A stretch of DNA of 64,000 nucleotides from Equus caballus (Eukaryota > Chordata > Mammalia > Perissodactyla > Equidae): NCBI RefSeq assembly GCF_041296265.1, contig NC_091695.1:36475001-36539000 (forward strand), in the 5' to 3' direction. Below are positions 22,792-33,078 of this stretch, in pieces. The stretch's first letter is position 1; the number at the start of each line of letters is the position of its first letter. A program made the translations under genes and the position numbers. Under the pieces are notes generated by a model. That model ran no database searches and was not told the origin of the DNA. It saw only the letters and a program-made list of their open reading frames with translations.

Positions 22792-24240
22792 GTTATACAA
22801 AATGAGACCCTATATACATAAGGTTGAAGAGGCAAACAAAACAATGTTTTTTCCATCCTATTTCTATCTTTTCCTTAACTTCAAACATAGATTCACACTA
22901 TATTCCATCTGAAAAACAGGAATAACATTAATACTTTCTAAAGGATAGTGGTGAAAATTCAATGTCAACATTTCATAACTCTTCACACACAGTAAACACT
23001 CAAAAAGCAGCAGCTTTTATTACTGCTAGAAATCATTATATCTCTTAGCATAGTTCCTATCCCAACCAAATCAATCTCTACTTTTCTCTTGACATTTTAC
23101 ATTTTATCATGCATTATGTTCATCAATTTATACAAATCATTCACTTTCGCTAAGCTGCAAACACTTTGACAATGTGGTCCCATTTGTTCATATACATTTG
23201 AACATTGCAATAAATGTTGACTTGCTAAGTATAAGGTGGAATAAGTAATAATTATAAAATTTCCTAAGAATGGCCAATAACAGCTTATAAAAAATAGGTA
23301 TTATTCTAAACATATCTACATCTCTCCCTCCTGTGTGAACCCTCCACTCTCTTAGCTTTGATCCACACAGAGATAGAGGCAGAAGAGAGTGTGGTTGATA
23401 GAGTATGGATGACCTTTCAAAAGTGGGTCACTATCTTTATTCTCTCCCCCACACTCAAGCAAGGATCACAACAGTTACGTGAGATGAATAAGTTCTAGAG
23501 AATTGCTGTGCGGCACTGTGGCTATACTGTATTGGAACCCAAAAATTTGTTAAGAGGGCAGCTCTCATGTTCAAGTGTTATCACAATAAAAGAAACTAAA
23601 GATATTCTTTGATATTTGTATTTATATATTGTTTCAATGCGTTTCTTAAAAATAAATTTTGAATATTTTAAAATAATTAATAAAAAATCTGATTCGTATA
23701 AGGTAATGACAAAGAAAAGCTACATATATGGAATAACAGGTGACAATTTTAAGAAATTCAACATAAAACAGCCAACAGTAAGGAAACTGACTCATGCCAC
23801 AGCAACATTGCAGTAAGAAACAGAATGATACTCTTTTTTTCTTTTTAGCAAGACAAGACCCTGTGGAAGTCAACAGAAAGTTTGCTAATATGAATATTAA
23901 ACTTTCATACTATGAGTCTACAGTGGCTGGAACCTCATTGTACTTATCTTTCTGTTTATGATTCAGACATTTTGGACATTCGATATATTTGGATGGAAGA
24001 AAACAATAACAAAATTTGAAAACTAAAATAAATTAATTAAATAAAATGTTATGTAAACATCACTGCTGAACATAAAGTTTGTTCTTTTCAAAAATAGTTT
24101 TATAAGAACAGAATTATTGAATGACTTTACATGGGATAATTTGATTTGATCACCAAACTGACTGCAATCTTAAAAATTTAGACAAAACAACAAATCACAA
24201 ACAGTGCAACCACGCGAGGAACATTCTGAATTGTATTCTT
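22792..24240. other. 5' flank of OR gene 2, AT-rich
   Basis: No gene recognised. A MIR/L2-like scrap is possible at 22900-23010 (gaaaaacaggaataacattaat ... cacacacagtaaacactc, resembling a MIR tail). The rest has no supported feature. Confidence 0.4.
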
Positions 24241-24242
24241 AG
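24241..24242 (+). other. candidate splice acceptor AG of OR gene 2
   Basis: ttgtattcttag precedes the coding exon, with AG at 24241-24242, about 85 nt before the ATG at 24327. The polypyrimidine tract is weaker than at the other OR genes. This is the natural partner of the donor at 22151. Confidence 0.35.
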
Positions 24243-24326
24243 TGCTTGAGAAGAAAACAAAATAAAGAGCCAAGTCTTTTCAAATGAAGAAGCTTGAAAC
24301 AAGAGAGAGAGAAAGAAGTTGACTCA

Positions 24327-25262
24327 ATGGAGCTAAAAAACTGCACGAGGGTCAAAGAATTTATTTTCCTTGGCCTAACCCAGAATCAAGAACTGAACTG
24401 GGTCTTATTCCTTTTCCTGCTTTGGGTGTATGTGACAACTCTGCTGGGAAACCTCCTCATCACGGTCACGGTGACCTGTGAATCTCGCCTTCACACCCCC
24501 ATGTATTTTTTGCTCCGTAATTTGTCTGTTGCCGACATCTGCTTTTCCTCCATCACAGCTCCCAAGGTTCTGGTGGACCTTCTGTCAGAGAGAAAGACCA
24601 TCTCCTTCAATGGCTGCTCCACCCAGATGTTTTTCTTCCACCTTGTTGGAGGGGTGGATGTAGGTTCTTTGTCGGTGATGGCATTTGATCGCTATGTGGC
24701 CATCTCCAAGCCCCTGCACTACATGACCATCATGAGCAGAGGGCGATGCACTGCCCTCATTGTAGCCTGCTGGCTGGGGGGCTTTGTCCACTCCATCATG
24801 CAGATTTCCCTGTTGCTGCCCCTCCCCTTCTGTGGACCCAATGTTCTTGACACATTCTACTGTGATGTCCCCCAGGTCCTCAAACTCGCCCATACTGACA
24901 TTTTTGTGCTTGAGCTACTGATGATTTCCAATAGTGGGCTGCTCACCACACTGTGGTTTATCTTCCTGCTTGTGTCCTACACAGTCATCCTAATGATGCT
25001 GAGGTCTCAGGCAGGGGAGGGCAGGAGGAAAGCCATCTCCACCTGCACCTCACACATCACTGTGGTGACCTTGCACTTTGTGCCCTGTATCTATGTCTAT
25101 GCCCGGCCCTTCAATGCCCTCCCCACAGATAAGGCCATCTCCGTCACCTTCACTGTCATCTCCCCTCTGCTGAATCCCTTGATCTACACTCTGAGGAACC
25201 AGGAGATGAAGTCAGCCATCAGGAAACTGAGAAGAAGATGTGTACCTTCTGAGAGGATATAG
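24327..25262 (+). CDS. OR4D10: olfactory receptor 4D10-like (gene 2)
   Basis: 311-residue odorant receptor. The start [20 protein letters not shown] closely matches the human OR4D10 N-terminus as I recall it ([20 protein letters not shown]), as do [18 protein letters not shown] and LAHTDIF. An in-frame ATG at 24294 would add 11 polar residues ([10 protein letters not shown]); I prefer 24327 because it puts the N5-C-T glycosylation site and protein length at family norm. Motifs: N42 in TM1 (GNLLI), LHTPMYF 55-61, C97, MAFDRY 118-123, C179, KAISTCTSH at TM6, P284-LIY in TM7. The third ECL2 cysteine is histidine (H189), which I recall also in human OR4D10, so this is lineage-typical, not damage. 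AATAAA at 25307-25312 lies 45 nt after the stop. Its role is odorant detection through Golf/AC3 in olfactory cilia; the ligand is unknown. Confidence 0.93.
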   Translation: MELKNCTRVKEFIFLGLTQNQELNWVLFLFLLWVYVTTLLGNLLITVTVTCESRLHTPMYFLLRNLSVADICFSSITAPKVLVDLLSERKTISFNGCSTQMFFFHLVGGVDVGSLSVMAFDRYVAISKPLHYMTIMSRGRCTALIVACWLGGFVHSIMQISLLLPLPFCGPNVLDTFYCDVPQVLKLAHTDIFVLELLMISNSGLLTTLWFIFLLVSYTVILMMLRSQAGEGRRKAISTCTSHITVVTLHFVPCIYVYARPFNALPTDKAISVTFTVISPLLNPLIYTLRNQEMKSAIRKLRRRCVPSERI

Positions 25263-25540
25263 ACTGGTCGCTCACTCCTTCTCACCACCTTTGAAAATGT
25301 CCATCAAATAAACCGCATTGACTAAAGGATTTCTAAATAATTTTGATATTTCTACTGAGATGCACACGACTTTCAAAGATTCTGTTTGGCATGCAATAAT
25401 AATGTAAAAAGATACGTTTCATGTTGCAAAAGGAAGCAGAGAAATCAAACTGTTAGCTGAAGAGTTATTGCATAATGCTTATGCAATAAAGCCTTGGAAG
25501 AAATAAAGAAAAGAGAATATGTATGCACTCAGAAATTTTA
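25263..25540 (+). terminator. 3' flank with polyadenylation signal of OR gene 2
   Basis: AATAAA at 25307-25312, 45 nt after the stop codon, gives a compact candidate 3' UTR. The sequence beyond is AT-rich with no other feature. Confidence 0.5.
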
Positions 25541-25544
25541 TCAC

Positions 25545-25740
25545 ATTGGAATTGTTGTGGGGATTTCGTTCAGCTCTATTGCATATAATTGAGAAATACA
25601 AATGTTGTTTATTTCAGATGTACAACTTGATGTTTTGATATACATATAGATTGTGAAATGATCATTGGGGGAAAATGGATTAAGGTGGGACCTCTCTTGG
25701 TTATTACTTACAACAACATGGAAATCTCCAATTGTATAAA
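25545..25740 (+). repeat. old L1 3' fragment
   Basis: 'attgcatataattgagaaat', 'tttcagatgtacaacttgatg', 'ttttgatatacatatagattg' and 'gaaatgatcat' match the 3' UTR of old mammalian L1M elements. Confidence 0.75.
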
Positions 25741-25984
25741 TAAAATTAACAATAAGAAAAAGCAAATATATATATACTCAGACATTCCCACTATATTCTT
25801 GTTACCAGGAAGGGAGCTGAGAAACATAATGCAGCTTGGGCATTGGATTGCTAAGGTCTTTCATGAAGTAATCACATTTTAATGAAGTAAGCACACTCAA
25901 ATTAAGTTCCTCCTCTGACTTTCTGATATGAGTAAATTAAATAACTACTACCTGAAGATTTTTCCGTCTGAAGCCCACACTCCA

Positions 25985-26110
25985 GTGGTTGAGTGCAGGC
26001 GCTTTGAAGCCAGCACAGCTTGAGTTAGAATGTGGACCCCAGTAACTATGGGTTCTATGACCTCATGTAGGTCCTTACCCTGACCTTCCTCTGAACCCCA
26101 CACCTACTGA
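25985..26110 (+). repeat. MIR SINE fragment
   Basis: Sense MIR-like core: 'tccagtggttgagtgcaggc', 'tttgaagccagcacagcttg', 'tatgacctcatgtaggtcc'. Heavily diverged. Confidence 0.5.
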
Positions 26111-26209
26111 CCACACTTCCATGACATTGCCTCAGCGACCGGGGCTCAGCTCAAGCACCACACTCAGGACCTTGTTTCCAATTCCCTGTCCTCCTTCTTC
26201 CTATTCCCC

Positions 26210-26315
26210 CAGTAGGGCTATGATTTATTTATTGTATCCCCAGCACCTGGCACAGCAAGTAGAACATAGAAAACTGTCCAAAAAATGGTTGAGTTAAAGA
26301 ACTCAGTGAATGAAT
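26210..26315 (+). repeat. L2 3'-end fragment
   Basis: 'tttattgtatccccagcacc', 'tggcacagcaagtagaacat' and a following 'gttgagttaaagaactcagtgaatgaa' fit the LINE-2 3' end. Confidence 0.6.
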
Positions 26316-26645
26316 ATCACCTCTCACTCCTTTCTGTTTCTCAAATCATTGGAGAATAGGAGTAAGAAAACAATGGATTTGTTATTATTTTCTGTTAACA
26401 TGACTCCCTAAAAATGACAGAAACCTATGAAGCTGCTTCAGACTACGCATATACATTCAAAAAGGTTGGCATGAACGGAAAAACATTATTCAATACATGA
26501 ACTTGGTTTTTATTTGTTTTCTTGTTCTGCTATTTACAGCATTTGGGAGTTTTTCTTTTTTGCCCTTCATTTCTGCAGGTAGATCCTAGATCTTAAAATT
26601 TTTGAAATTAGACAAATGTTCATGGCACAGTACAAATGTCAGTTC
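26316..26645. other. spacer, no gene seen
   Basis: No coding, RNA or repeat feature supported. Confidence 0.35.
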
Positions 26646-27030
26646 AAAAATCAGACATGCAAAGGTCCTCAGGTGGGGCTGTGCCCAGGCCTTCATAAGA
26701 AGATGAGAGGAAGCAAGGAGGAGCCAGGTAATGATTGAAGTCAGAGAGATAATGAGGCCATGGGACCAGGTCCTTAGGACCTTTTAGACATTGTGAGGAT
26801 TATGACTTTCACTCTAAATAACATGAGATGCATCTGAAGGGCTTTGAAGAGCAGAATAGTGATGCATGTTTTAACAGAATTGCAGGGGCTCCTGTTACAA
26901 ATAGAATGAAGAGAGGTGAGGACAAAAACAGGGAGACCAATTAAGAGGCTACAACAATAGTCCCATGAAAGAAATAATGAAGACATAACTTAGGGTAGTA
27001 ACAGTGGAGGTGGTGAGAATGGTGAAAAAC
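26646..27030 (+). repeat. ancient interspersed repeat, family not named
   Basis: 'acaggaggaccagg..' style text typical of a frequent old mammalian repeat: 'gaggccatgggaccagg', 'ctttgaagagcagaatagtgatg', 'gggagaccaattaagaggctac', 'agtaacagtggaggtggtgag'. It resembles 942-1570. No coding function. Confidence 0.55.
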
Positions 27031-27699
27031 TCTGAAAGTCGAGCAAGTAGGAGTTGCTGATGGATCCAGCGTGGATTTCCTGGTGACATGTGTGTCCTGT
27101 GAGAACTCCATCACCCACTTTCTTCATCTGCCCATTGAGAGCTCCTTCACTCTCGTCTACATAATCCTTTCAGGTCCAATGGCTCCTTCCAATACTTGTG
27201 TGTCACACTTCAGGAATTACCCTACGTGGGTGAAACTGCTAAGGAAGTTGTGCAGAATCCCTAAGAATAGGCATTTATGTCCCAATAGAAAATCTACTAA
27301 GAGGTAAGGTAGAATTCTGGTAAGCTGACCTAACAGGATTCTTGCTGAAGGCAGGCCACGGTGATCAAATATCACTTGGGGGATGGAGAATGGTGAGGAA
27401 CCTGATAAGATACTGAGGGTGATCAACATGGAGGTTGGGGGATTTTGGCTAAACTGAATTAGCAGAATTCTTGCTAAAATTGGATAATGCAGAGACAAGC
27501 AGGGAGGTCTCAAAGTGGAGGCCTAGTTGAAAAGTTCAGGGGAGCCTGAGTAGAGTTTGGTCAAGGGGAGCATCTTTGTCACTGCTAAAAACTTTTAGAT
27601 CCTACACAAAAAGTGTGTTCCTAAGGACATGTGCCTGAGTCACATCTTGATTACTCCCACTGAAACCACCTCTCCATCAGTAGAATTTTTCCACAGCCA
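27031..27699. repeat. repeat-like stretch, possibly LTR-derived (fossil), not named
   Basis: Phrases such as 'cctagttgaaaagttcaggg' and 'gagcctgagtagagtttggtc' at 27520-27560 recur in altered form at 59140-59180 (gaggagcccggcttgagtttggtc), so both places share one interspersed repeat. An LTR origin is suspected from memory only. No gene seen. Confidence 0.4.
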
Positions 27700-28020
27700 C
27701 ATCCAATTATATGCCCTCTGATAATTCTCACACTAGTTCTGGGATTGACAAATTGGTACATATGATGGAACACTGTGAATCAGTGTGGAAGAGCCAAGGA
27801 AATATTATTCCCTGAGTCTGCCTTTTTCCACGTAAAGATAGACAGGAAGCCACTGAAATCACTGGCCTTCAGAGGGGTATTTAACAAAATTTCCTGAAGC
27901 TGAATGACTCCCAAGGTTCGTGTGAACATTATTCAAGATGTTTGAGAAGGAGGTTGGAAATTTTAGGTAAGACACATAACTCTACATGAGTGTGAATGAC
28001 TATGGTGTCTGGGTGTCGAT
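27700..28020 (+). promoter_or_regulatory. candidate promoter / non-coding first exon of OR gene 3
   Basis: Homologous to the blocks at 21860, 37165 and 47825 (shared 'gtggaagag', 'ttccctgag.ctgcctttt.cca'). At 27901-27918, tgaatgactcccaaggtt combines a homeodomain-like core (AATGA) with an Olf1/EBF-like element (CTCCCAAGG). The donor-like site ttttag|gtaaga follows, with GT at 27967-27968. Spliced to the acceptor at 33021-33022, this would give a 5.05-kb intron. OR promoters are known to rely on O/E and homeodomain sites close to the transcription start. The assignment here is inference. Confidence 0.55.
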
Positions 28021-29215
28021 GAATAAGTGTGAGAAGAGAAGAGTGAGAAAAACTGAAATCTAGATGGAATTGTAAGATTCATAAATACACTTTGACTAAA
28101 AATAATGAAATATATACACAAGATGCTGCATTCCAGGGTGAACTGTCAGTGGCAGACAGCGCAGCTAAGAAATATGAACAAAGAAGATATTGTGAAAGGA
28201 GAGTCATAGAAATGAGTTCAGTTTGGAAGTAGGCAGAGGAAGCTCTTTTTTTCCAGGATCCTTTGAATTGCACAAACAAGAGATTTTTCTCAGAAAAAAC
28301 AATGAGATTTTCTCATCCTATAGATGGATCTCTTGAAACTGAAATCTACAGAGGTTTTTCTTATGCTAAATTCAAAACTAGAAAGAAAATAAAATATTTC
28401 AAAAAAGTTGAAAGAATAATACAGTGAACACCTACATACCCTCCCTTAGATTTATCAAAAAATAAAAATTTTGTAACAACGATTTTCTTTTGCTTGTCTT
28501 TCCGTGCCTACAGATTTGGATCCTTTCTTTCCAGCCAAACTTCCCACTCATCAGCAACTGTTATATATTCAACTGGTCCCCTAAAGCCAGATCTCCCATT
28601 CTCTCCACTCCCATGTGCCCCAAACAGAAATGTCACCTCCTCCATGCAGCTTCCTCTGAGCCTCTTGGAGAGAAATCACCCTTTTCTCACACACACCTCA
28701 TCTGTCTTTAGACGGTCCCCATCAATGTCATATTATTAAATTTCAGTTCTTTCTCCACTGGTTTTGGATTATATTCATTTCTCTCAAATAACCTAGAACT
28801 CTGCCAACTTTCTATCAATATTTGTTAAATAGATGGAGTAAAAATAGCAGAAACATGGAGCAGAAGGCAGAGGATGTTGTCTGAATTACCAAAAGTATTT
28901 TGTGAACGTAGGACCTATTCCTCTCTGACAAACAGTACTGACTCGGGGTCTGAGGTACTGTACCTTCTACCCTTCTGTGTAGACCATAGTCTACTATTTA
29001 CAATTCCATAGTCCCTGTGGAAGGATATCATAAGTAGGTAAGACCTCCTCAATATCTTTAGTAACTATATTGAGTTGGTGTTTTCTGGTGATTATTTCCC
29101 CACTTTAACTAGTCAGAATTGATAGCTCAGCTACTATTTGGTTCAACACACTCCATTTCCTGATGAGCCTCCCATGTTAAGGTTACCCAACATAGTACTA
29201 ATCATAACAGATAAC
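28021..29215. other. spacer, no gene seen
   Basis: A short old-L1-like scrap may lie at 28395-28480 (gaataatacagtgaacacct ... ttagatttatcaaaa). Otherwise there is no supported feature. Confidence 0.35.
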
Positions 29216-29430
29216 CAGTCATGTATGTGAGACTCTATGTATGTTAATTCACCTAATCCTGATAACTTCCCTGTGAGGTGGGTATTACTATAATCCCCAT
29301 TCCACAGATGAAGTGGAGACTCCATGAGGTCTCTCACTTACCCAAGTCACACAGGGACAAAGCCAGGACTTGAGCCCAGATGGCTCTCACTGCAGAGACC
29401 AGCACTTGACTTCTCTGGTCTGCTAAGATG
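29216..29430 (-). repeat. MIR SINE, antisense
   Basis: 'ttcacctaatcctgataact', 'cagatgaagtggagactcc', 'cacttacccaagtcacacag' and 'gacttgagcccagatgg' match the MIR core in reverse. Confidence 0.8.
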
Positions 29431-29689
29431 TTGTCAGATAAGAAACCAAACCAAGCAAGTGCTCTCCTTACTACCAAACGCTGTCACCACCCTCTGGGCC
29501 ACTCTCATTGACAGTAAAAGAAAAGTACCTCCTATTTTCCCCAAAAAAAGTATGTTCTGATGAAGCTGTTTTAGAATACAGATTCTGGAAAACATACAAC
29601 TCTTCTAAAAGATTGTCAGTACATTTAAGAAGCTGTGTGCCTGAGACAGTTACTAACCCAGCGTTTTACTTTAAGGTAACACACGTATG

Positions 29690-29890
29690 AGCATACTTAT
29701 TATTGCTTAGGCAATGCTCTAAGTATTGATGTTTTTGCATATATTAATTCATTTAATCCTCACAAAAATCACATGAGGGAGATGCTATTGTTTCCAGATA
29801 CTGATGCAGAGCCTGAGGCCAAAGGGGTAAACTAACTTCTCCTGTAGCGTAAGCAGTAAGTACCCAGCTGGGATTGCAACAGGCTGTGCT
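29690..29890 (-). repeat. MIR SINE, antisense
   Basis: 'caatgctctaagtattgatg', 'attcatttaatcctcacaaa', 'atgctattgtttccagatac' and 'gagcctgaggccaaagggg' are MIR in reverse. Independent of the copy at 29216. Confidence 0.75.
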
Positions 29891-30224
29891 ATGCCAGAGG
29901 CCCCCAGGTATCTGCCTGCATGCTCTGATAACTCTTGGTAGCTTTTTTAGTTTTCCATATTAAGTAGACTTTCGACAAAATTGTATACAGAAGAAAGACA
30001 ACTTGAATGGAAAGTGAGCTAGGTGAAAAGAAATATCTTCATTTGAACTGGAAAACACCCCAAAAAAGTGAGAGAAGTGACTTTCACCTTTCTTTTCTTT
30101 CTGATCATGGTAAGAAAAAGGAGATAAACTGCAAAGAAAGAAATTAAGTCCATTTCAAGGATTCGCAAAATAAAAAAAGGAAGGAATTCAAGAGCAAAAT
30201 GATTATATTATAAGCACATGCCTA
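29891..30224. other. spacer, no gene seen
   Basis: No feature supported. Confidence 0.3.
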
Positions 30225-30270
30225 ACATTTTAAGAAAGTGACAAATTGTTTTCAAAAGTGGTTGCATCAT

Positions 30271-30535
30271 AACATGGGTGGACCTTGAGAGAATTATGTT
30301 AAGTGAAATAAGCCAGCGAGAGAAAGATAATCTGTGTATGACTCCACTCATATGAGGAATTTAAAACTATGGACCAAGAACAGTTTAGTGGATACCAGGG
30401 GAAAGGTGGGGTGGGGGGTGGGCACAAAGGGTGAAGTGGTGCACCTACAACATGACTGACAAACATTAATGTACAATTGAAATTTCACAAGATTGTAACC
30501 TATCAATGACTCAATAAAAAATAATAATAATAATA
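30271..30535 (+). mobile_element. 5'-truncated short L1 insertion
   Basis: A 265-bp L1 3' end in sense (ggtggaccttgagagaatta ... ctcataggaatttaaaac-type text ... ending in (aat)n). It is flanked by a perfect 17-bp duplication, aaaagtggttgcatcat, at 30254-30270 and 30536-30552. It sits inside the older antisense L1. Confidence 0.92.
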
Positions 30536-30612
30536 AAAAGTGGTTGCATCATTGCACATTCCCACCAGAGTTACAGTTCCTCTACATTTTTGTCAACTCT
30601 GATATGTCAATC

Positions 30613-31534
30613 TTCTTTTTTTATTGCAGTAACACTGGATCATAACATTATATAGCTTTCAGACGTACATCGTAACATATTTCGAAGACTGTGTAGATTA
30701 CATCATGTTCACCACCCAAAAACTAATCATAATCCATCACCACACATGTGAGCCTAAATCATCCCTTTTACTCTCCCCTCTCCCCTCTTCCTCTGTGGTA
30801 ACCACCAATCCAATCTCTGTTGCTATGTGTTTGTTTGTCGTTGTTTTTATCTTCTACTTATGAGTGAGATCATACAGTATCTGACTTTCTCCCTCTGACT
30901 TATTCCACTCAGCATAATAACCTCAAGGTTCATCCATGTTGTCACAAATGGCTGGATTGCATCATTTCTTATGGCTGAGTAGTATTCCATTATGAATATA
31001 TACCACATCTTCTTTATCCATTCTTCCCTTGATGGGCACCTAGGTTGCTTGCAAGTCTTGGCTATTGTGAATAATGCTGCAATGAACACAGGGGTGCATG
31101 TATCTTTATGCATTTGTGTTTTCAAGATCTTTGGATAAATACCCAGCAGTGGGATAGCTGGATCATACGGTAGATCTATTCTTAATTTTCTGAGGATGCT
31201 CCATGTTGCTTTCCATAGTGGCTGCACCAGTTTGCACTCCCACCAGCAGTGTACGAGGGTTCCCTTCTCTCCACATCCTCTCCAACACTTGTTTCCTGTC
31301 TTGTTAATTATAGCCATTCTGATGGGAGAGAGGTGATATCTCATTGTAATTTTAATTTGCATTTCCCTGATAGCTAATGATGTTGAACATCCTTTCACGT
31401 GCCTGTTGGCCATCTGTATGTCTTCTTTGGAGAAATCTCTGTTCAGATCTTTTGCCCATTTTTAAATTGGGTTGTTGATTTTATGTTGTTGAGATGTATG
31501 AGTTCTTTGTATATTTTGGATATTAACCCCTTCT
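30613..31534 (-). mobile_element. 5'-truncated L1, antisense, young lineage
   Basis: Close relative of the 3' 0.9 kb of the 5116-12129 L1 (compare 'ttacatcatgttcaccaccc', 'caaatggctggattgcatca', 'ttgctgcaatgaacacagg'). A 188-codon open minus-strand frame at 30847-31413 reads the C-terminal ORF2 part, including [20 protein letters not shown] and [12 protein letters not shown]. It starts with a T-rich tail near 30613 and ends abruptly at about 31534. Truncated and not autonomous. Confidence 0.88.
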
Positions 31535-31735
31535 CTCTTATTTTAGCCATTTTAATAAATGTGCACTATCTCACTATAGCTTTCATTTACATTTCCCCAC
31601 TGATAAATGACATTGAGCATCTTTTCATATGCTTAATTGCTAAACCTATATCTTCTCGTTGAAGTATCTCTTCAAACCATTTGTCCCTTTTTTTTTAATT
31701 GGGTGGTTGGTTTTCTTATTGAATTTTAAGAGTTA

Positions 31736-32300
31736 CAGCCATTCCATTCCTAGGTACTTACCTAAGAGAAATGGAAACATATATCTACATGAAGACCTCT
31801 ACAAGAATATTCATAGCAGCTTTACGTGTAATAGCCAAAAACTAGAAACAACCCAAATGTTCATCAACAAGTGAATTGATAAACAAAATGTGGCACATCC
31901 GTACAATAAAAGGGAACAAAATATTGGTACACACAAAACGTGGATGTATTTTGTAAGTGAAACAAGCCAGACAAAAAGAGAACGTACACCTTTTAGGATT
32001 CCATTTATAGAAAATTTTAGAGAATGCAAACTAATGGATAGTGACAGAATGCAGATCAGTGCTTGCCTGAAGAAAGGGGGCAGAGGGGACATATTAGAGT
32101 CACAAGGACACTTTTGGAGTGATACATATATTAATTAACTTATATCTTATTATATCTTAATATATATTAAGACATATTAATTAACTATCTTAAACATATT
32201 GATGATTGCATGGGTATATGCGTACGTCAGAACTTATCAAAGTGTACACGTCAAACACATGAGTCTATCGTATGTCAATGATAGCGCAATAAAAAAAAAT
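31736..32300 (+). mobile_element. ancient L1 3' end, sense half of an inversion pair
   Basis: Sense 3' ORF2/3' UTR text: 'cattccattcctaggtactt', 'catagcagctttacgtgtaa', 'gaaacaacccaaatgttcat', 'agtgacagaatgcagatcag', with an A-rich end at about 32290-32300. It directly follows the antisense half. Confidence 0.85.
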
Positions 32301-33020
32301 AGTTTTTAGGAAAGAAATTTGACCAGTGAACAGAAGAGAAGCTCTGAGTTACCACTTTTCTTTCATAGCTGAGGAGTTATTCAACATCCAGGGGTTTTGG
32401 TACCTAAAGTATATTAAAGAAAGAAACAAATAAATCCCCTTAAGGAAAAATAGAATGATAAAGAAGAATTTTACAGCTTTAAAATTATCTGATTTTTCAT
32501 AGCATTAAATCTGTGACCTAAAAAAGGGAGGAGTGCTTCTGTGAAATTCAGTCCAAAGACAATCATTTTGCAGATAGGAGTTCTTAAAGCATTTAAATGG
32601 AGCACCCAGTCTGGAAAAAACCCCACATTTGTGTAAAACCTCAAAGGACCCCAGTTGTACCAAATAGGCATTGTCTTATTTACACACCAAACTGCATCCA
32701 TTTTTGTATCCCTTGTGCCAAAATATTCCCTTTCTGATTATTTACTATTCACCTTTTTATCTTGGATACTTACAACTTCTATTCTGAGAACATTACTTTT
32801 ATGCATTTTCTAAAATGCATATAATTTACAGAAGAAAACAATAATTAACTGCATGCTTATGGAATAAGATGGCATGTAGGATGTGTTAACAATAACCTTG
32901 GAAAGAGTCTTCATGTGGTGATAATGCCTCACTAGTCTTCCGACCTAATACCCAACTGTAAACCTGAATCTATTAAGGGGGAGTAAACCCTTTCTGAAAT
33001 AACACTTTTAATTTTTTCCA
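32301..33020. other. 5' flank of OR gene 3
   Basis: No repeat or gene recognised. AT-rich and probably unique. Confidence 0.35.
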
Positions 33021-33022
33021 AG
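33021..33022 (+). other. candidate splice acceptor AG of OR gene 3
   Basis: ttttaattttttccaag ends in AG at 33021-33022, with a strong pyrimidine tract, 28 nt before the ATG. Candidate partner of the donor at 27967. Confidence 0.6.
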
Positions 33023-33042
33023 CTACACAAAGAAGAAGAAAC

Positions 33043-33078
33043 ATGATTCAATGGAGTTGGGAAATGGCACCAGGGTAA
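33043..33078 (+). other. short uORF overlapping the OR gene 3 start
   Basis: The ATG at 33043 opens an 11-codon frame, shifted relative to the receptor, ending in TAA at 33076-33078, 26 nt inside the receptor frame. The homologous uORF is found at OR gene 5 (51897-51932). Either could lower translation of the receptor ATG or be bypassed by leaky scanning. Confidence 0.55.

Larger units (their letters stand above)
30225..31735 (-). mobile_element. ancient L1 fragment, inverted 5' part, with two younger L1 insertions
   Basis: Antisense old-L1 ORF2 sequence is seen at about 30225-30270, 30553-30612 (gcacattcccaccag, tttttgtcaactctg) and 31535-31735 (cttattttagccatttt ... ttgggtggttgg). It is interrupted by a short sense L1 (30271-30535) and by a younger antisense L1 (about 30613-31534). 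At about 31735 it meets the sense piece 31736-32300. The order of ORF2 segments fits a single old insertion whose 5' part is inverted. Confidence 0.8.

Noticed and set aside
24294-24326. Upstream in-frame ATG for OR gene 2
   Set aside because: Would add eleven charged residues before the universal OR N-terminus; all four sister genes begin at the position of 24327 and give 311 residues.
30847-31413. 188-codon minus frame as a host gene
   Set aside because: Recognised as the C-terminal part of L1 ORF2 ([15 protein letters not shown]), not a host protein.
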